Positions 1 through 7,814 of a stretch of 29,212 nucleotides of DNA are shown one piece after another (position 1 is the stretch's first letter; every line of letters starts with the position of its first letter). Source of the stretch: an uncultured Hungatella sp. (lineage in GTDB: Bacteria; Bacillota; Clostridia; Lachnospirales; Lachnospiraceae); assembly GCA_910588505.1 (NCBI GenBank), contig CAJUPQ010000040.1, positions 1 to 29,212 of the forward strand, given 5' to 3'. The notes beneath the pieces were generated by a model. The model was not told where the DNA came from. It saw nothing but the letters and a program-made list of their open reading frames with translations, and did not search any database. A program made the translations under genes and the position numbers.

Positions 1-496
1 CCACCTGCTCCACAGGAATACACAGGCCTGTGGGGGCGTTGGGGTTGGCCAAAATGATACCGCCGTTGTCCCGTTTGTAGTCCTCACACCGTAAGCGAAA
101 CTCCTCATCCAATACCGGCGTCTCATAGGGGATCCCGAAAAGATCCGCCCACACCGGATAGAACGAGTAGGTGACATCCGGAAACAGGATCGGCTTTTCG
201 GAATTGAAAAATGTCAAAAACGCCATGCCCAGCACGTCGTCAGACCCCACTCCCACAAAGATCTGCTCCGCAGGCAGATGATAACGATCCGCCAACGCCC
301 TGGTGAGCAGGCCTGCGGACGGGTCCGGATATTTGCGGAACTGATCCGCCCCCATCTCCCCCAATGCCCTCCTCACGCCGGGAGCCGGCGGATACGGATT
401 CTCATTGGTATTTAATTTGATCACATGATCCCCCTGGGGCTGCTCGCCCGGCACATAGGGGACCACCTTTCTGATATGATCTTTCCACGTTTTCAC
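1..496 (-). CDS. hisC: Histidinol-phosphate aminotransferase, 5' part (cut by window edge)
   Basis: This is a PLP-dependent class I/II aminotransferase of histidine biosynthesis, which converts imidazole-acetol phosphate and glutamate to histidinol phosphate. About 165 N-terminal residues are visible and the rest lies beyond base 1. The start is a GTG at 494-496 (protein begins MKTWKDHIRKVVPYVPGEQP). An AGGAGG-type ribosome binding site (complement of ACCTCC at 505-510) lies 8 nt upstream. Family hallmarks include KLNTNENPYPPAPGV near residue 28, the GVGSDDVLGMAF segment, and ANPNAPTG near the visible end, which is the HisC substrate/PLP-loop motif. No other his gene is in the window, so operon membership cannot be judged. 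A strong hairpin at 521-565 lies in its leader. Other class-I aminotransferases are possible, but NPNAPTG and the N-terminus favour HisC. Confidence 0.9.
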   Translation of the reverse strand, partial: MKTWKDHIRKVVPYVPGEQPQGDHVIKLNTNENPYPPAPGVRRALGEMGADQFRKYPDPSAGLLTRALADRYHLPAEQIFVGVGSDDVLGMAFLTFFNSEKPILFPDVTYSFYPVWADLFGIPYETPVLDEEFRLRCEDYKRDNGGIILANPNAPTGLCIPVEQV

Positions 497-520
497 AGGA
501 CTATACCTCCCTTATCTTAA

Positions 521-565
521 GAGCACTCTCGGAAACTCTTTGTGCTCGGGTTTCCGAGAGTGCTC
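521..565. repeat. Short palindromic element, copy A
   Basis: A perfect 16-bp inverted repeat (GAGCACTCTCGGAAAC at 521-536 pairs with 550-565) encloses a 13-nt loop. CTTAA occurs directly on both sides (516-520 and 566-570), which could be a target-site duplication or chance. No T-run follows on either strand, so it is not a standard intrinsic terminator. Its left half (525-545) matches the left end of the larger palindrome at 23723-23886 at 19 of 21 positions by eye. It sits between the polymerase stop and the hisC ribosome binding site, so in RNA it would form the hisC leader hairpin. Confidence 0.6.
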
Positions 566-633
566 CTTAACATGTACTCCCAAAATCTCCAAACTTCTTC
601 CCTCATGCCCCATGATCTTAAAACAGCTTCCCG

Positions 634-1923
634 CTACCACCGTCTCCCCCGGTCTCTCCCGCAGTACCAAGCCATCCCTCCGGTCACCGCAAAATAAAAC
701 CAGGTAGTGGGATTGCTAAACCAGGTAGTGAAAAACGACAGCATCATGTACACTGCCATCTGTCCGTAGAGCACATACCACATAGGGTTCTGGCTCTTCC
801 CGTTTTTTAACGCATTCACCAGCCAAAAAGCCGCCAGCCCCAGAAGACAGGAGAACACAAAAACTCCAAAAATGCCGAAATCATAGTAGGCGTCATAGAA
901 CAAGGTTACCGTGGTCAGCTCTGTCTTGGTCACATACAGAGGAAAACTGATGAGGTAGGGAAATACAAACTTAAGCCCGGTCAAGGCCCACACCGGAAAC
1001 AGCATCCGGATACCCAGGGTGTGCCTTGGCAGCGCTTCCACCAGACAGTCAAAGTTCTCATAATTGTTGGCAATATAAATATATGGCTGGGAAATAAAAA
1101 TAGGCATCCCACTGTTTTTCATCTCAAAAATTCCGTTGAGATACGCCACATCATGGCTCCTGGCAATGGTCAGGATCACATAAAACGGAAGCACGGCCAA
1201 AAACAGGGCCGGGATCACCCAGGGGCTCATCCGTCTATAGTAGGCTCCAAAGGTAAAGCAGGCCAAAAGCACCGCAAAGATCAGCTGAAACCTGGATACG
1301 CACAGAATGGGGATTGCCAGGGATATGATGGTCATCAGCACGGCCATTACATTTCTGTAACGCCGTCTGCTGCCGCCCTCCAGAAAAAACAGAACCGCAA
1401 GGGAAGGCACCAACACGCAGGACACCGTAAAATAGTGAACGCCTGACAGGTGGAACTCCGAATAGGCGTGGGGCACCCCTTTGACAAAGAAGGGGATATA
1501 TTTCAGCACCGACGCCTCCAGCACAAAGGCAGCCACAGAAACAACAGTCACTGCCTCCATACATCGAAACAGGGGACGGGCAGATCCGCTTGCCGCCTGC
1601 CTTCTTCTGCCATATTCCTCCCCCAGCAGCCGGTCCGCCAACTCATAAGTCCACCAGAAACCGGACAGGGCCACATAAAAACACGCCCAGGTCAAAAGAC
1701 TCCAGCTGCTCTGAAGATTGCTCAGTTTCAGGCATGCCATAGCCTGCCCGCCTGTCCAGAAGGCGCAAAACACCCCCCGCAGATGGACCAGATTGCCGGA
1801 TTTATGATAATCTTTATAATATAAATAGCCGGCTGCCAGAAACAGGACCCCGCCGGACGGAAGATACCATCCCATGCGGGCAAATCCATAGCTGGCAGCA
1901 TAGCAGATACTATAACCTAACAT
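634..1923 (-). CDS. Wzy-like oligosaccharide repeat-unit polymerase
   Basis: This 429-residue, very hydrophobic protein has roughly ten or more membrane segments. It resembles the O-antigen/oligosaccharide repeat-unit polymerase (Wzy-like) families, which join lipid-linked repeat units on the outer face of the membrane. Visible features are an N-terminal run of short helices, a basic cytoplasmic linker near residues 100-115 (EEYGRRRQ), long paired helices near 120-250, an extracytoplasmic loop near 260-340 containing the SRFQ…SHD region, and a C-terminal helix cluster ending in basic residues (RDRGRRW). Wzy proteins have little conserved sequence, so the call rests on topology and general similarity. 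The start ATG is preceded by AAGGACAGAGAGAGT. It is an orphan: no glycosyltransferase, flippase or chain-length regulator is nearby. A membrane protein of unrelated function cannot be ruled out. Confidence 0.6.
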   Translation of the reverse strand: MLGYSICYAASYGFARMGWYLPSGGVLFLAAGYLYYKDYHKSGNLVHLRGVFCAFWTGGQAMACLKLSNLQSSWSLLTWACFYVALSGFWWTYELADRLLGEEYGRRRQAASGSARPLFRCMEAVTVVSVAAFVLEASVLKYIPFFVKGVPHAYSEFHLSGVHYFTVSCVLVPSLAVLFFLEGGSRRRYRNVMAVLMTIISLAIPILCVSRFQLIFAVLLACFTFGAYYRRMSPWVIPALFLAVLPFYVILTIARSHDVAYLNGIFEMKNSGMPIFISQPYIYIANNYENFDCLVEALPRHTLGIRMLFPVWALTGLKFVFPYLISFPLYVTKTELTTVTLFYDAYYDFGIFGVFVFSCLLGLAAFWLVNALKNGKSQNPMWYVLYGQMAVYMMLSFFTTWFSNPTTWFYFAVTGGMAWYCGRDRGRRW

Positions 1924-1960
1924 ACTCTCTCTGTCCTTTGTGTTATGTCACCGGCCTCTC

Positions 1961-2004
1961 CCGGGATACCCCAAAGCGCCCTGCATACTTTGCGGTATCT
2001 CCGG
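1961..2004 (-). other. Intergenic hairpin after ptsI
   Basis: An imperfect inverted repeat: CCGG-GATACC-C-CAAAG at 1961-1976 pairs with CTTTG-C-GGTATC-T-CCGG at 1988-2004, with one C/C mismatch and one bulge. It lies between the ptsI stop and the polymerase start on the transcribed strand. No T-run follows, so it may be a processing or attenuation structure rather than a classical terminator. Confidence 0.4.
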
Positions 2005-2043
2005 AAGATATGCCTTTGCCTGCCGCCTGTGGATGAATCGCTG

Positions 2044-3756
2044 TTACTGATTCACAAACTCCTTCATGTAAGCTTCCACTTCTTTGGCTGTCACAAAACT
2101 CATAGCCTTATCCGCCACTGCCTGCAATTCCTCACTGCTGTAGCCGGTGATCATTTTTCTGGACTTCAGGATCGCGGACGCACTCATACTAAACTCGTTT
2201 AACCCGAAGGCCAGCAGAAGCGGGATCATCAGCGGATCGCTGGCTGCCTCGCCGCACATGCCCACCATGATGCCGGCCTCGCGGCCGCACTTGATGATGT
2301 TGCGGATGCTGCGGAGCACAGCCGGGTTGAAGGTGGAATACAGATAAGAGATCTTCTCATTACCTCTGTCCACGGACATGGTGTACTGGGTCAGGTCATT
2401 GGTACCGATGCTGAAGAAGTCAACCTCCTTGGCAAATACATCCGCCATCAGGGAAGCTGCCGCCGTCTCCACCATGATACCGATCTGGATATTCTTGTTG
2501 TAGGGGATATCCTTGCGGTCCAGCTCATTCTTGATATCCTCGATCAGAGCCTTGGCCTCCCGGATCTCGTCAATACAGGTGATCATGGGGATCATGATCT
2601 TGATGCCGCCAAAAGCGCTGGCCCGAAGCAGAGCCCGAAGCTGTGGGCGGTAGATATCCTCTTTCCGGTCCAGGCACAGACGGATGGCCCGGTAGCCCAA
2701 AAATGGATTCTCATCCTTTGCAAGCCCCATATACGGGATCTCCTTGTCGCCGCCGATATCCAGAGTACGGATGATCACCGGCTTGCCGGACAGGCCTTCC
2801 GCCACCTTCTTATAAGCCTCAAACTGCTCCTCCTCCGTAGGCATGGAGGTGCGGTCCATAAACAGAAACTCGGTGCGGAACAGGCCTACGCCCTCTCCGT
2901 CGTACTCCAGAACCTTGGCCAGGTCGTCAGGATTGCCGATGTTGGCCACCAGCTCAATATGCACGCCGTCCTTGGTCACGGTCGGCACTCCTTTGAACCG
3001 CTCCAGATCCTTCTTCTCCTGCAAAAAGCTTTCCCTCTTAGCTGTGTACTCCTTCATCCCCTCGTCTGTGGGATTCACAATGACGATCCCCTCGCCGCCG
3101 TCCAGGATAACGGTGTCGTCCTCCTCGATCTTATCCATCACATTGCTTACAGCCACCACAGCCGGGATCTCCAGAGCTCTTGCCAAAATAGCGCTGTGGG
3201 AAGTCTTGCCTCCCAGCTCTGTCACGATACCGGTTACATTAGCCGGATTGATGCCGGCTGTCATAGACGGAGTCAGGTCCTTGGCCACGATGATGCTGCC
3301 CTCAGGCAGAGAGGCGATATCCACCGGCTTGATGCCCTGGAGTGTCTGCTGCAGACGGGTCTTGATATCCCTCATATCCGTGGCTCTCTGCTGCATCAGC
3401 TCGTCGTCCATAGCCGCGAATACATCCGCGTAAGTGGTACAGGTGGTCTCGATGGCATACTCGCTGCACACACTGTCCCTCTTGATGGCCTCCTCGATCT
3501 CTCCGGTCAGCATGGGATCTGCCAGAAGCATCAAATGGCCCTGCATGATCTCCGCTTCCTTCTCACCTACTCTGGTGGCAAGAGTCTCTTCCAGAGCCTT
3601 TGTCTGAGCCACCGTGTCTGCCAGCGCCCCCCTGAAACGGGTAACCTCCGTCTCCACGCTTGCAACCTTGTCCGGGCGGATCACCATCTCCACCTCTTTG
3701 ATGATGGCCGCCTTGCCGATGCCGATTCCTGCTGACGCATTTGTTCCCTTAAACAT
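2044..3756 (-). CDS. ptsI: PTS enzyme I (phosphoenolpyruvate-protein phosphotransferase)
   Basis: Enzyme I takes the phosphoryl group from PEP and passes it to His15 of HPr, the first step of sugar uptake by the phosphotransferase system. The 570 residues match the family's usual length. The N-terminal HPr-interacting/phosphohistidine region carries GGKTSHSAI with the active His at residue 187. The PEP-binding TIM barrel shows DGEGVGLFRTEF, RTLDIGGDKEIPY and, near residue 500, GMCGEAASDP with the catalytic Cys. The start ATG follows an AAGGAGGGG ribosome binding site. It is the last gene of the apparent cdaA-cdaR-HPr operon, 37 nt after the HPr stop. There is no EII permease in the window, so it is presumably the general enzyme I. 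The nitrogen paralogue PtsP is unlikely because there is no GAF domain. Confidence 0.96.
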   Translation of the reverse strand: MFKGTNASAGIGIGKAAIIKEVEMVIRPDKVASVETEVTRFRGALADTVAQTKALEETLATRVGEKEAEIMQGHLMLLADPMLTGEIEEAIKRDSVCSEYAIETTCTTYADVFAAMDDELMQQRATDMRDIKTRLQQTLQGIKPVDIASLPEGSIIVAKDLTPSMTAGINPANVTGIVTELGGKTSHSAILARALEIPAVVAVSNVMDKIEEDDTVILDGGEGIVIVNPTDEGMKEYTAKRESFLQEKKDLERFKGVPTVTKDGVHIELVANIGNPDDLAKVLEYDGEGVGLFRTEFLFMDRTSMPTEEEQFEAYKKVAEGLSGKPVIIRTLDIGGDKEIPYMGLAKDENPFLGYRAIRLCLDRKEDIYRPQLRALLRASAFGGIKIMIPMITCIDEIREAKALIEDIKNELDRKDIPYNKNIQIGIMVETAAASLMADVFAKEVDFFSIGTNDLTQYTMSVDRGNEKISYLYSTFNPAVLRSIRNIIKCGREAGIMVGMCGEAASDPLMIPLLLAFGLNEFSMSASAILKSRKMITGYSSEELQAVADKAMSFVTAKEVEAYMKEFVNQ

Positions 3757-3793
3757 AATGCTTTCCCCTCCTTGAAGTTAATATAATGTTTTG

Positions 3794-4060
3794 TTATTCT
3801 CCCAGGCCCTCTTCTACGACCCTGATCATGGAATCCAAAGCCTCCTGCTCGTCCTCTCCCTCGCAGATGAACTCAATCTCGTCCCCACTTTTTACACAGG
3901 CTCCTAGAACACTTAAAACGCTTTTCGCGTTAGCCGTGGCGTCGTCGTCTGTACGAAACTGAATTCTGGATTTGTAAAGAATCGCTTTATTACAAAGAAT
4001 CCCTGCCGGCCTTAAATGCAGTCCGGTCAGATTCCTGATCACTACTTTGGCTGTTACCAT
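3794..4060 (-). CDS. ptsH: HPr-family phosphocarrier protein
   Basis: HPr carries phosphate from enzyme I to sugar-specific EIIA domains. In Firmicutes it is also phosphorylated on a serine by HPr kinase, which controls catabolite repression through CcpA. The 88 residues are the normal length. The active His is residue 15 in TGLHLRPAG, and the regulatory serine is residue 47 in NAKSVLSVLG, corresponding to Ser46 of Bacillus HPr. One oddity is that the residue after the active His is Leu, where the classic signature has Ala or a small residue. The start overlaps the cdaR end by 7 nt, which suggests translational coupling, and ptsI follows directly. It may be the general HPr or a specialised Crh-like paralogue, though the retained His15 argues against Crh. 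Confidence 0.9.
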   Translation of the reverse strand: MVTAKVVIRNLTGLHLRPAGILCNKAILYKSRIQFRTDDDATANAKSVLSVLGACVKSGDEIEFICEGEDEQEALDSMIRVVEEGLGE

Positions 4061-5388
4061 AAGCCTCCCCCTTCCTCTTCCCCTGTTGTCTCGCTTTCAT
4101 CTGCCGCGATCTCATCCCCATCAGGGCCTTCCGGGCCCTCTTCTCCTTTCCGGGTAATGGAAAGCTGTATTCTGTCAGATCCTACCCACTCAAACCCTTC
4201 GGGAAGGTCTGCCTGTATCTCCACTGTGGCCGTCCCCTCTTCCAGCCCTGTAACATCCACCCGGCCGGACACGGAGCCCGGTCCGATGCTGTCCAGATCT
4301 TCCGCCAGCCCCTGAATCCGCACATTGGCCTTCTCTGCCAGGAACTGGTATTCAAACTCCTCCGACGCGCCCAGAAGCTCCAGCCCGTCCGTATCAAAGG
4401 TAAGGTTCCTCTGTACCAGAGGCTCCACCCGCATGGTGACGGTGGCTATGGACGGCACGTCCTTTGTGATGCTTATATTATCCGGCAAAAGCTTTGCCAG
4501 GTCAACCTCAACAGTCACGTCAGCCGTGGCGCCCTGAATGTTCAGCAGATCACCCGGGATCACCAGCGTGCTCACGGACGCCAGAACAGACTTTAACCCC
4601 TCCACAGGCACGGACCTGATATCGCTGTCCACCCCTGTAAACCGATAACCTGTGGCAACCTCTCCTGTTATCTGGAAATCCAGGCCCAGAGTCTTCACCT
4701 TTAATATATTGACCTGATACTCGGCCTCCGACCGGCTAAGGCTTACCTCATCCATAAGGTTCGGCTGCTGATTGCCGTTGGCGTCATAGAGCATGATTCC
4801 CGCTCCCCCGGTCACGTCCCCGCTGGCGCCGGACATATCGATCTCTATCCCCACGGAGCTGATCTGTCCCACCACGGACACCGGGCCTGTGACATAGATC
4901 TGCTCCGGACTTACCTTTGTGGCGCCGATGGCGTAACCTTCCTCCACCTCCCCGCTTATACGGGGGATGATGTCAAATCCCTTTCGCTGCAATTCCTCGG
5001 TCTGGATGCGGACCACCCCGGGCTTTGTCTCCGGAGTTCCTTCGATCATGGCCCGGATCTCCCGGTTGGCGATCTCTATGTTCACAGGAATGGAGCCTGT
5101 CACATCGTACAGGTTGGCCAGATCCGCGGAAGCGTAAAAATCGCTGCTCTTGATCCGGTAGCGGTCCCGGCTTCTTACCTGATAGGTTACGGTCACCGAC
5201 TTCTTTCCCACCACCTCATAGGTCAGATCAGCCTTGGTCAGGATATCTTCATTTATCATCTCCACTGGGACTTCCACCGTGCCCTCCACAAGAGGATTCA
5301 CCACATCCACCACCATAAACCAGCCTATAATAGCCAGGGCGATGGACAAAAACTTCAGTCCCAGGTTATTTGTCAGTTTTTCTTTCAT
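4054..5388 (-). CDS. cdaR: CdaR/YbbR-domain regulator of diadenylate cyclase
   Basis: This 444-residue protein has one N-terminal membrane helix (residues 8-30, LGLKFLSIALAIIGWFMVVDVV), then a long extracytoplasmic beta-rich region of four YbbR-like repeats, recognisable by recurring 'V.V.G' and 'VEVPVE' strands. In Firmicutes, CdaR binds the membrane-anchored cyclase CdaA and modulates c-di-AMP synthesis. The C-terminal tail is acidic and low in complexity (EEGPEGPDGDEIAADESETTGEEEGGG). The first 23 nt overlap the cdaA 3' end, so the two are translationally coupled, as usual for this pair. The gene that commonly follows elsewhere, glmM, is absent here and HPr takes its place. Confidence 0.92.
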   Translation of the reverse strand: MKEKLTNNLGLKFLSIALAIIGWFMVVDVVNPLVEGTVEVPVEMINEDILTKADLTYEVVGKKSVTVTYQVRSRDRYRIKSSDFYASADLANLYDVTGSIPVNIEIANREIRAMIEGTPETKPGVVRIQTEELQRKGFDIIPRISGEVEEGYAIGATKVSPEQIYVTGPVSVVGQISSVGIEIDMSGASGDVTGGAGIMLYDANGNQQPNLMDEVSLSRSEAEYQVNILKVKTLGLDFQITGEVATGYRFTGVDSDIRSVPVEGLKSVLASVSTLVIPGDLLNIQGATADVTVEVDLAKLLPDNISITKDVPSIATVTMRVEPLVQRNLTFDTDGLELLGASEEFEYQFLAEKANVRIQGLAEDLDSIGPGSVSGRVDVTGLEEGTATVEIQADLPEGFEWVGSDRIQLSITRKGEEGPEGPDGDEIAADESETTGEEEGGGLW

Positions 5389-6238
5389 CTTTCTGCCTTC
5401 CCTTCCATAGCTTGAACCGGCTGCTGGATTCCTCCTGCACGAACAGCCCTCTCAGCTCTTGGCTTAGGGAGTCCGCGTCATCCATCCTTCTTAAAGCCCC
5501 ATGCTCTGCCAGGGACACCCGGCCTGTCTCCTCCGAGACCACGATGGTAAGGCTGTCCGTCACCTCGCTGATGCCCACAGCCGCCCGATGCCGCGTCCCC
5601 AGGGCCTTGTTGATGCTGTCATTGTCCGACAGGGGCAGATAACAGGTAGCCGCCGCCACCCGGTTCCCCCGGATCACCACAGCGCCGTCATGGAGAGGCG
5701 TATTGTGCTCAAAGATATTGATCAGCAGCTGGCTGGTGACTAAGCCGTCAACCTCGATGCCCGTCCGCTCGATGTCTTTTAACGGAGCCCCTCTCTCAAT
5801 GACCATCAAAGCTCCCGTCTTAACTTTCGCCATCTCAAAGGAGGCGCGGGTCAGCTCGCTGACAGTCTTCTCCGAAAAACCGGTATTTTGCTTGGAATCG
5901 TCAAACGGAAGCAGAATACTGACAAGATTCTTGCTTCCCAGCTGCTCTAAGGCTCTCCGAAGCTCCGGCTGGAAGATAATGACCAGGGCCGTGGTTGCCA
6001 CCAGAGCCGTCTTCTCCAGGATCCACATAATGGTGTCCAGTCTCAATATATATGTCAATATGGCAAAAACCAGGATGAAAACCAACCCCTTTAAAAGGGT
6101 CCACGCCCTGGTGTTCTTGATCCACAGAAGGATCTCATAGATCAGAACCGCAATGATGATGATTTCTACTATATTCATATATGTAATCTTTGGTAAAAAA
6201 GACATCCAGCTGTGAAACATCCCAAAAATATCTGCCAT
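5366..6238 (-). CDS. cdaA: Membrane diadenylate cyclase CdaA
   Basis: CdaA condenses two ATP into cyclic di-AMP, the second messenger for potassium, osmolyte and cell-wall homeostasis. Three N-terminal membrane helices (about residues 22-90) precede a DisA_N catalytic domain. Its DGA motif (LHDGAVVI, about residues 184-186) and RHR motif (GTRHRAAVG, about 214-222) bind ATP and metal, and both are intact. I chose the ATG at 6238 (protein begins MADIFGMFHSW) because GGGAGGTGAGG lies 7 nt upstream of it; a start at 6253 would place that site inside the coding region. The length is 290 residues, normal for CdaA. Two unknown membrane proteins precede it, and cdaR, HPr and enzyme I follow. Confidence 0.95.
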   Translation of the reverse strand: MADIFGMFHSWMSFLPKITYMNIVEIIIIAVLIYEILLWIKNTRAWTLLKGLVFILVFAILTYILRLDTIMWILEKTALVATTALVIIFQPELRRALEQLGSKNLVSILLPFDDSKQNTGFSEKTVSELTRASFEMAKVKTGALMVIERGAPLKDIERTGIEVDGLVTSQLLINIFEHNTPLHDGAVVIRGNRVAAATCYLPLSDNDSINKALGTRHRAAVGISEVTDSLTIVVSEETGRVSLAEHGALRRMDDADSLSQELRGLFVQEESSSRFKLWKGRQKDERKTDK

Positions 6239-6299
6239 ATCCTCACCTCCCATTCCATACCTATTCCATTCCTATTCTTTTTCGCGTGGAGCGGTCACC

Positions 6300-7247
6300 T
6301 TAAAACTCCCTGCGCCGATTTCTGGTGGAATTGATCTTCTGCACCTTCACATCAGGCGCTGACACCGTGATCTTCGGAACCGCCTTAACATAGTAATAGT
6401 AGTCGTCATCCTGAAACTGTATATATTCTGTTCTGCTGTAATCTACCGCGAACACGAAAAAATTATACACGGCCGCCAGGATCATAGCCGCGATCATGCC
6501 TATGAGCATCTCCACCATAGGCACGGAAACGTCAAACATAAAATCGCCCACAAAGATCACCATCAGCTGGGTCATAGCACCGGCCACAATGGCGATATGC
6601 CAGGCATAGTCCACGGACAGGGTCCTGATCAGGTACACCACCAAGATCCCAGCCGCAAAAGCGATGATCATCACAACCATCACCCGGTTACCCATCATAT
6701 TTTTAATGATCTGCACATATTTCTGCGTAATATCCAGCGCGGCGTCATTGGTCAAAACGCCTGCATTCTGTTTTACGTACTGAATGATATAGTAGACAAA
6801 CACGCCGCAGCTCACAGGCACGATGCCTGCCAGGCCTCCGGATAATCCCACTAAAAGAGGGATCACATAAGGGATCTTAAACTGAAAAAGCAGAGGCGTA
6901 AGCAAAAGCAGATACCCGTCCCCAGGCTGAAAACCGTAGTAGAGGATCGCCACCATCAAAAAGATCAGGGATAAGATCAGCGCCAGCTCCAGAGAAACGC
7001 TGCTGATGTGGGCGACCAGCACAATGCCTGCCAAAAAAGATATGATGCTGTACGGCAAAAAAGAACACACCAAGGACATAGAAAGCCAGACTACCGGATT
7101 TTTCAGCTTCTCCATGTAGCCTATGCTGTCATTCAACATCCAAAATGCCGTCACACTCACCGCAAACTTCACAACCGCGGTCAAAACCGCGTCATATTTT
7201 CCATAAAAGGACCGCAACATTTCTCTGAATTCCAGGAGAGCCATCAT
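6300..7247 (-). CDS. Unknown polytopic membrane protein upstream of cdaA
   Basis: I do not recognise a named family. The 315-residue protein has a short cytoplasmic N-terminus and about nine predicted membrane helices: residues 22-40, 52-70, 70-112 (two), 118-150, 190-212, 216-235 and 240-275. It ends in a soluble tail of about 45 residues containing an unusual acidic-aromatic stretch (QFQDDDYYYYVKAVPKITV) and a basic end (STRNRRREF). The start shares 4 nt with the previous gene (ATGA-type overlap), so the two are translationally coupled. The cdaA start lies 61 nt after its stop. I recall similar tails from other Lachnospiraceae proteins but cannot verify this here. The operon position suggests a link to c-di-AMP or cell-envelope physiology; the function is unknown. 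Confidence 0.75.
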   Translation of the reverse strand: MMALLEFREMLRSFYGKYDAVLTAVVKFAVSVTAFWMLNDSIGYMEKLKNPVVWLSMSLVCSFLPYSIISFLAGIVLVAHISSVSLELALILSLIFLMVAILYYGFQPGDGYLLLLTPLLFQFKIPYVIPLLVGLSGGLAGIVPVSCGVFVYYIIQYVKQNAGVLTNDAALDITQKYVQIIKNMMGNRVMVVMIIAFAAGILVVYLIRTLSVDYAWHIAIVAGAMTQLMVIFVGDFMFDVSVPMVEMLIGMIAAMILAAVYNFFVFAVDYSRTEYIQFQDDDYYYYVKAVPKITVSAPDVKVQKINSTRNRRREF

Positions 7248-7663
7248 GCCTTCCTACCTCCCTGTCCGTTTTTCCCCTGCATCTCATAGCGTTTCTCCAG
7301 TCTCTTCAGCTTCGCCACATAGACCTTCATTCCTCTGCTGGCATACTCATACCGTCTCCAGTACACCCAATACGTGATCAGCAGATAAACCACCAGCCCC
7401 GCCAAATAAGCTCCTATATAGGTTTTCCCATATCCCGCGATCTCATTAAAATTCAGGGTGGCCAAAATATCCTCCGCCTTATAAAGCACCACCAAAGCCG
7501 TCCCCAACACCCAACAAATCGAAAACCCCAAAAACGACCTCAATAAATGCTTCCCAATATAATCACTCCGAAAATACCGATAAACCGGAAAGATCCTCTT
7601 CCCTTCCTTCTTCTCAAACATCCCGATACTGGTCATCAGCTTAAGCCTGTCCTCATTCAGCAC
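7244..7663 (-). CDS. Unknown small two-helix membrane protein, first gene of the cdaA operon
   Basis: A 139-residue protein of no recognised family. Two membrane helices are evident (about residues 43-62, LLRSFLGFSICWVLGTALVVL, and 81-100, YIGAYLAGLVVYLLITYWVY). They are flanked by basic cytoplasmic ends, including a C-terminal KLKRLEKRYEMQGKNGQGGRKA region likely to form a helix. The start used is GTG at 7661-7663, which has only a weak upstream GGTGGTGAG; the ATG at residue 10 (MTSIGMFEKK) is an alternative with GAGGACAGG upstream. A promoter at 7709-7737 precedes it. Its stop overlaps the next gene, which suggests that the two membrane proteins are made together and may form a complex. Confidence 0.7.
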   Translation of the reverse strand: MLNEDRLKLMTSIGMFEKKEGKRIFPVYRYFRSDYIGKHLLRSFLGFSICWVLGTALVVLYKAEDILATLNFNEIAGYGKTYIGAYLAGLVVYLLITYWVYWRRYEYASRGMKVYVAKLKRLEKRYEMQGKNGQGGRKA

Positions 7664-7708
7664 CCTCTCACCACCATTTCATATACGCTCTACAAGATAT
7701 ATCAACTT

Positions 7709-7737
7709 AGTATAGCATAAAATTTCCTTGCTGGCAA
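7709..7737 (-). promoter_or_regulatory. Sigma-A-type promoter of the cdaA operon
   Basis: Read on the minus strand: -35 TTGCCA (7732-7737), a 17-bp spacer, and -10 TATACT (7709-7714). Both boxes are close to consensus and the spacing is ideal. Transcription would start near 7702, about 40 nt upstream of the first gene's GTG. Confidence 0.75.
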
Positions 7738-7776
7738 TGAGGAGTGCGGAAAAAACGAGAGTAAGGGCGGCGGTTA

Positions 7777-7799
7777 GTTACTATTCACGGAATAGTAAC
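7777..7799. repeat. Perfect 10-bp hairpin GTTACTATTC/GAATAGTAAC
   Basis: GTTACTATTC at 7777-7786 and its exact reverse complement at 7790-7799 are separated by ACG. It lies about 40 bp upstream of the -35 box of the cdaA operon promoter. The tight 3-nt loop and perfect arms suggest a selected structure or part of a dispersed repeat; no other copy was seen in this window. Confidence 0.55.
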
Positions 7800-7814
7800 G
7801 GCGGTTGTTGTGAA

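Noticed and set aside
2959..3735. 258-codon open frame on plus, opposite ptsI
   Set aside because: The minus-strand frame carries all enzyme I catalytic motifs; the plus frame is a shadow.
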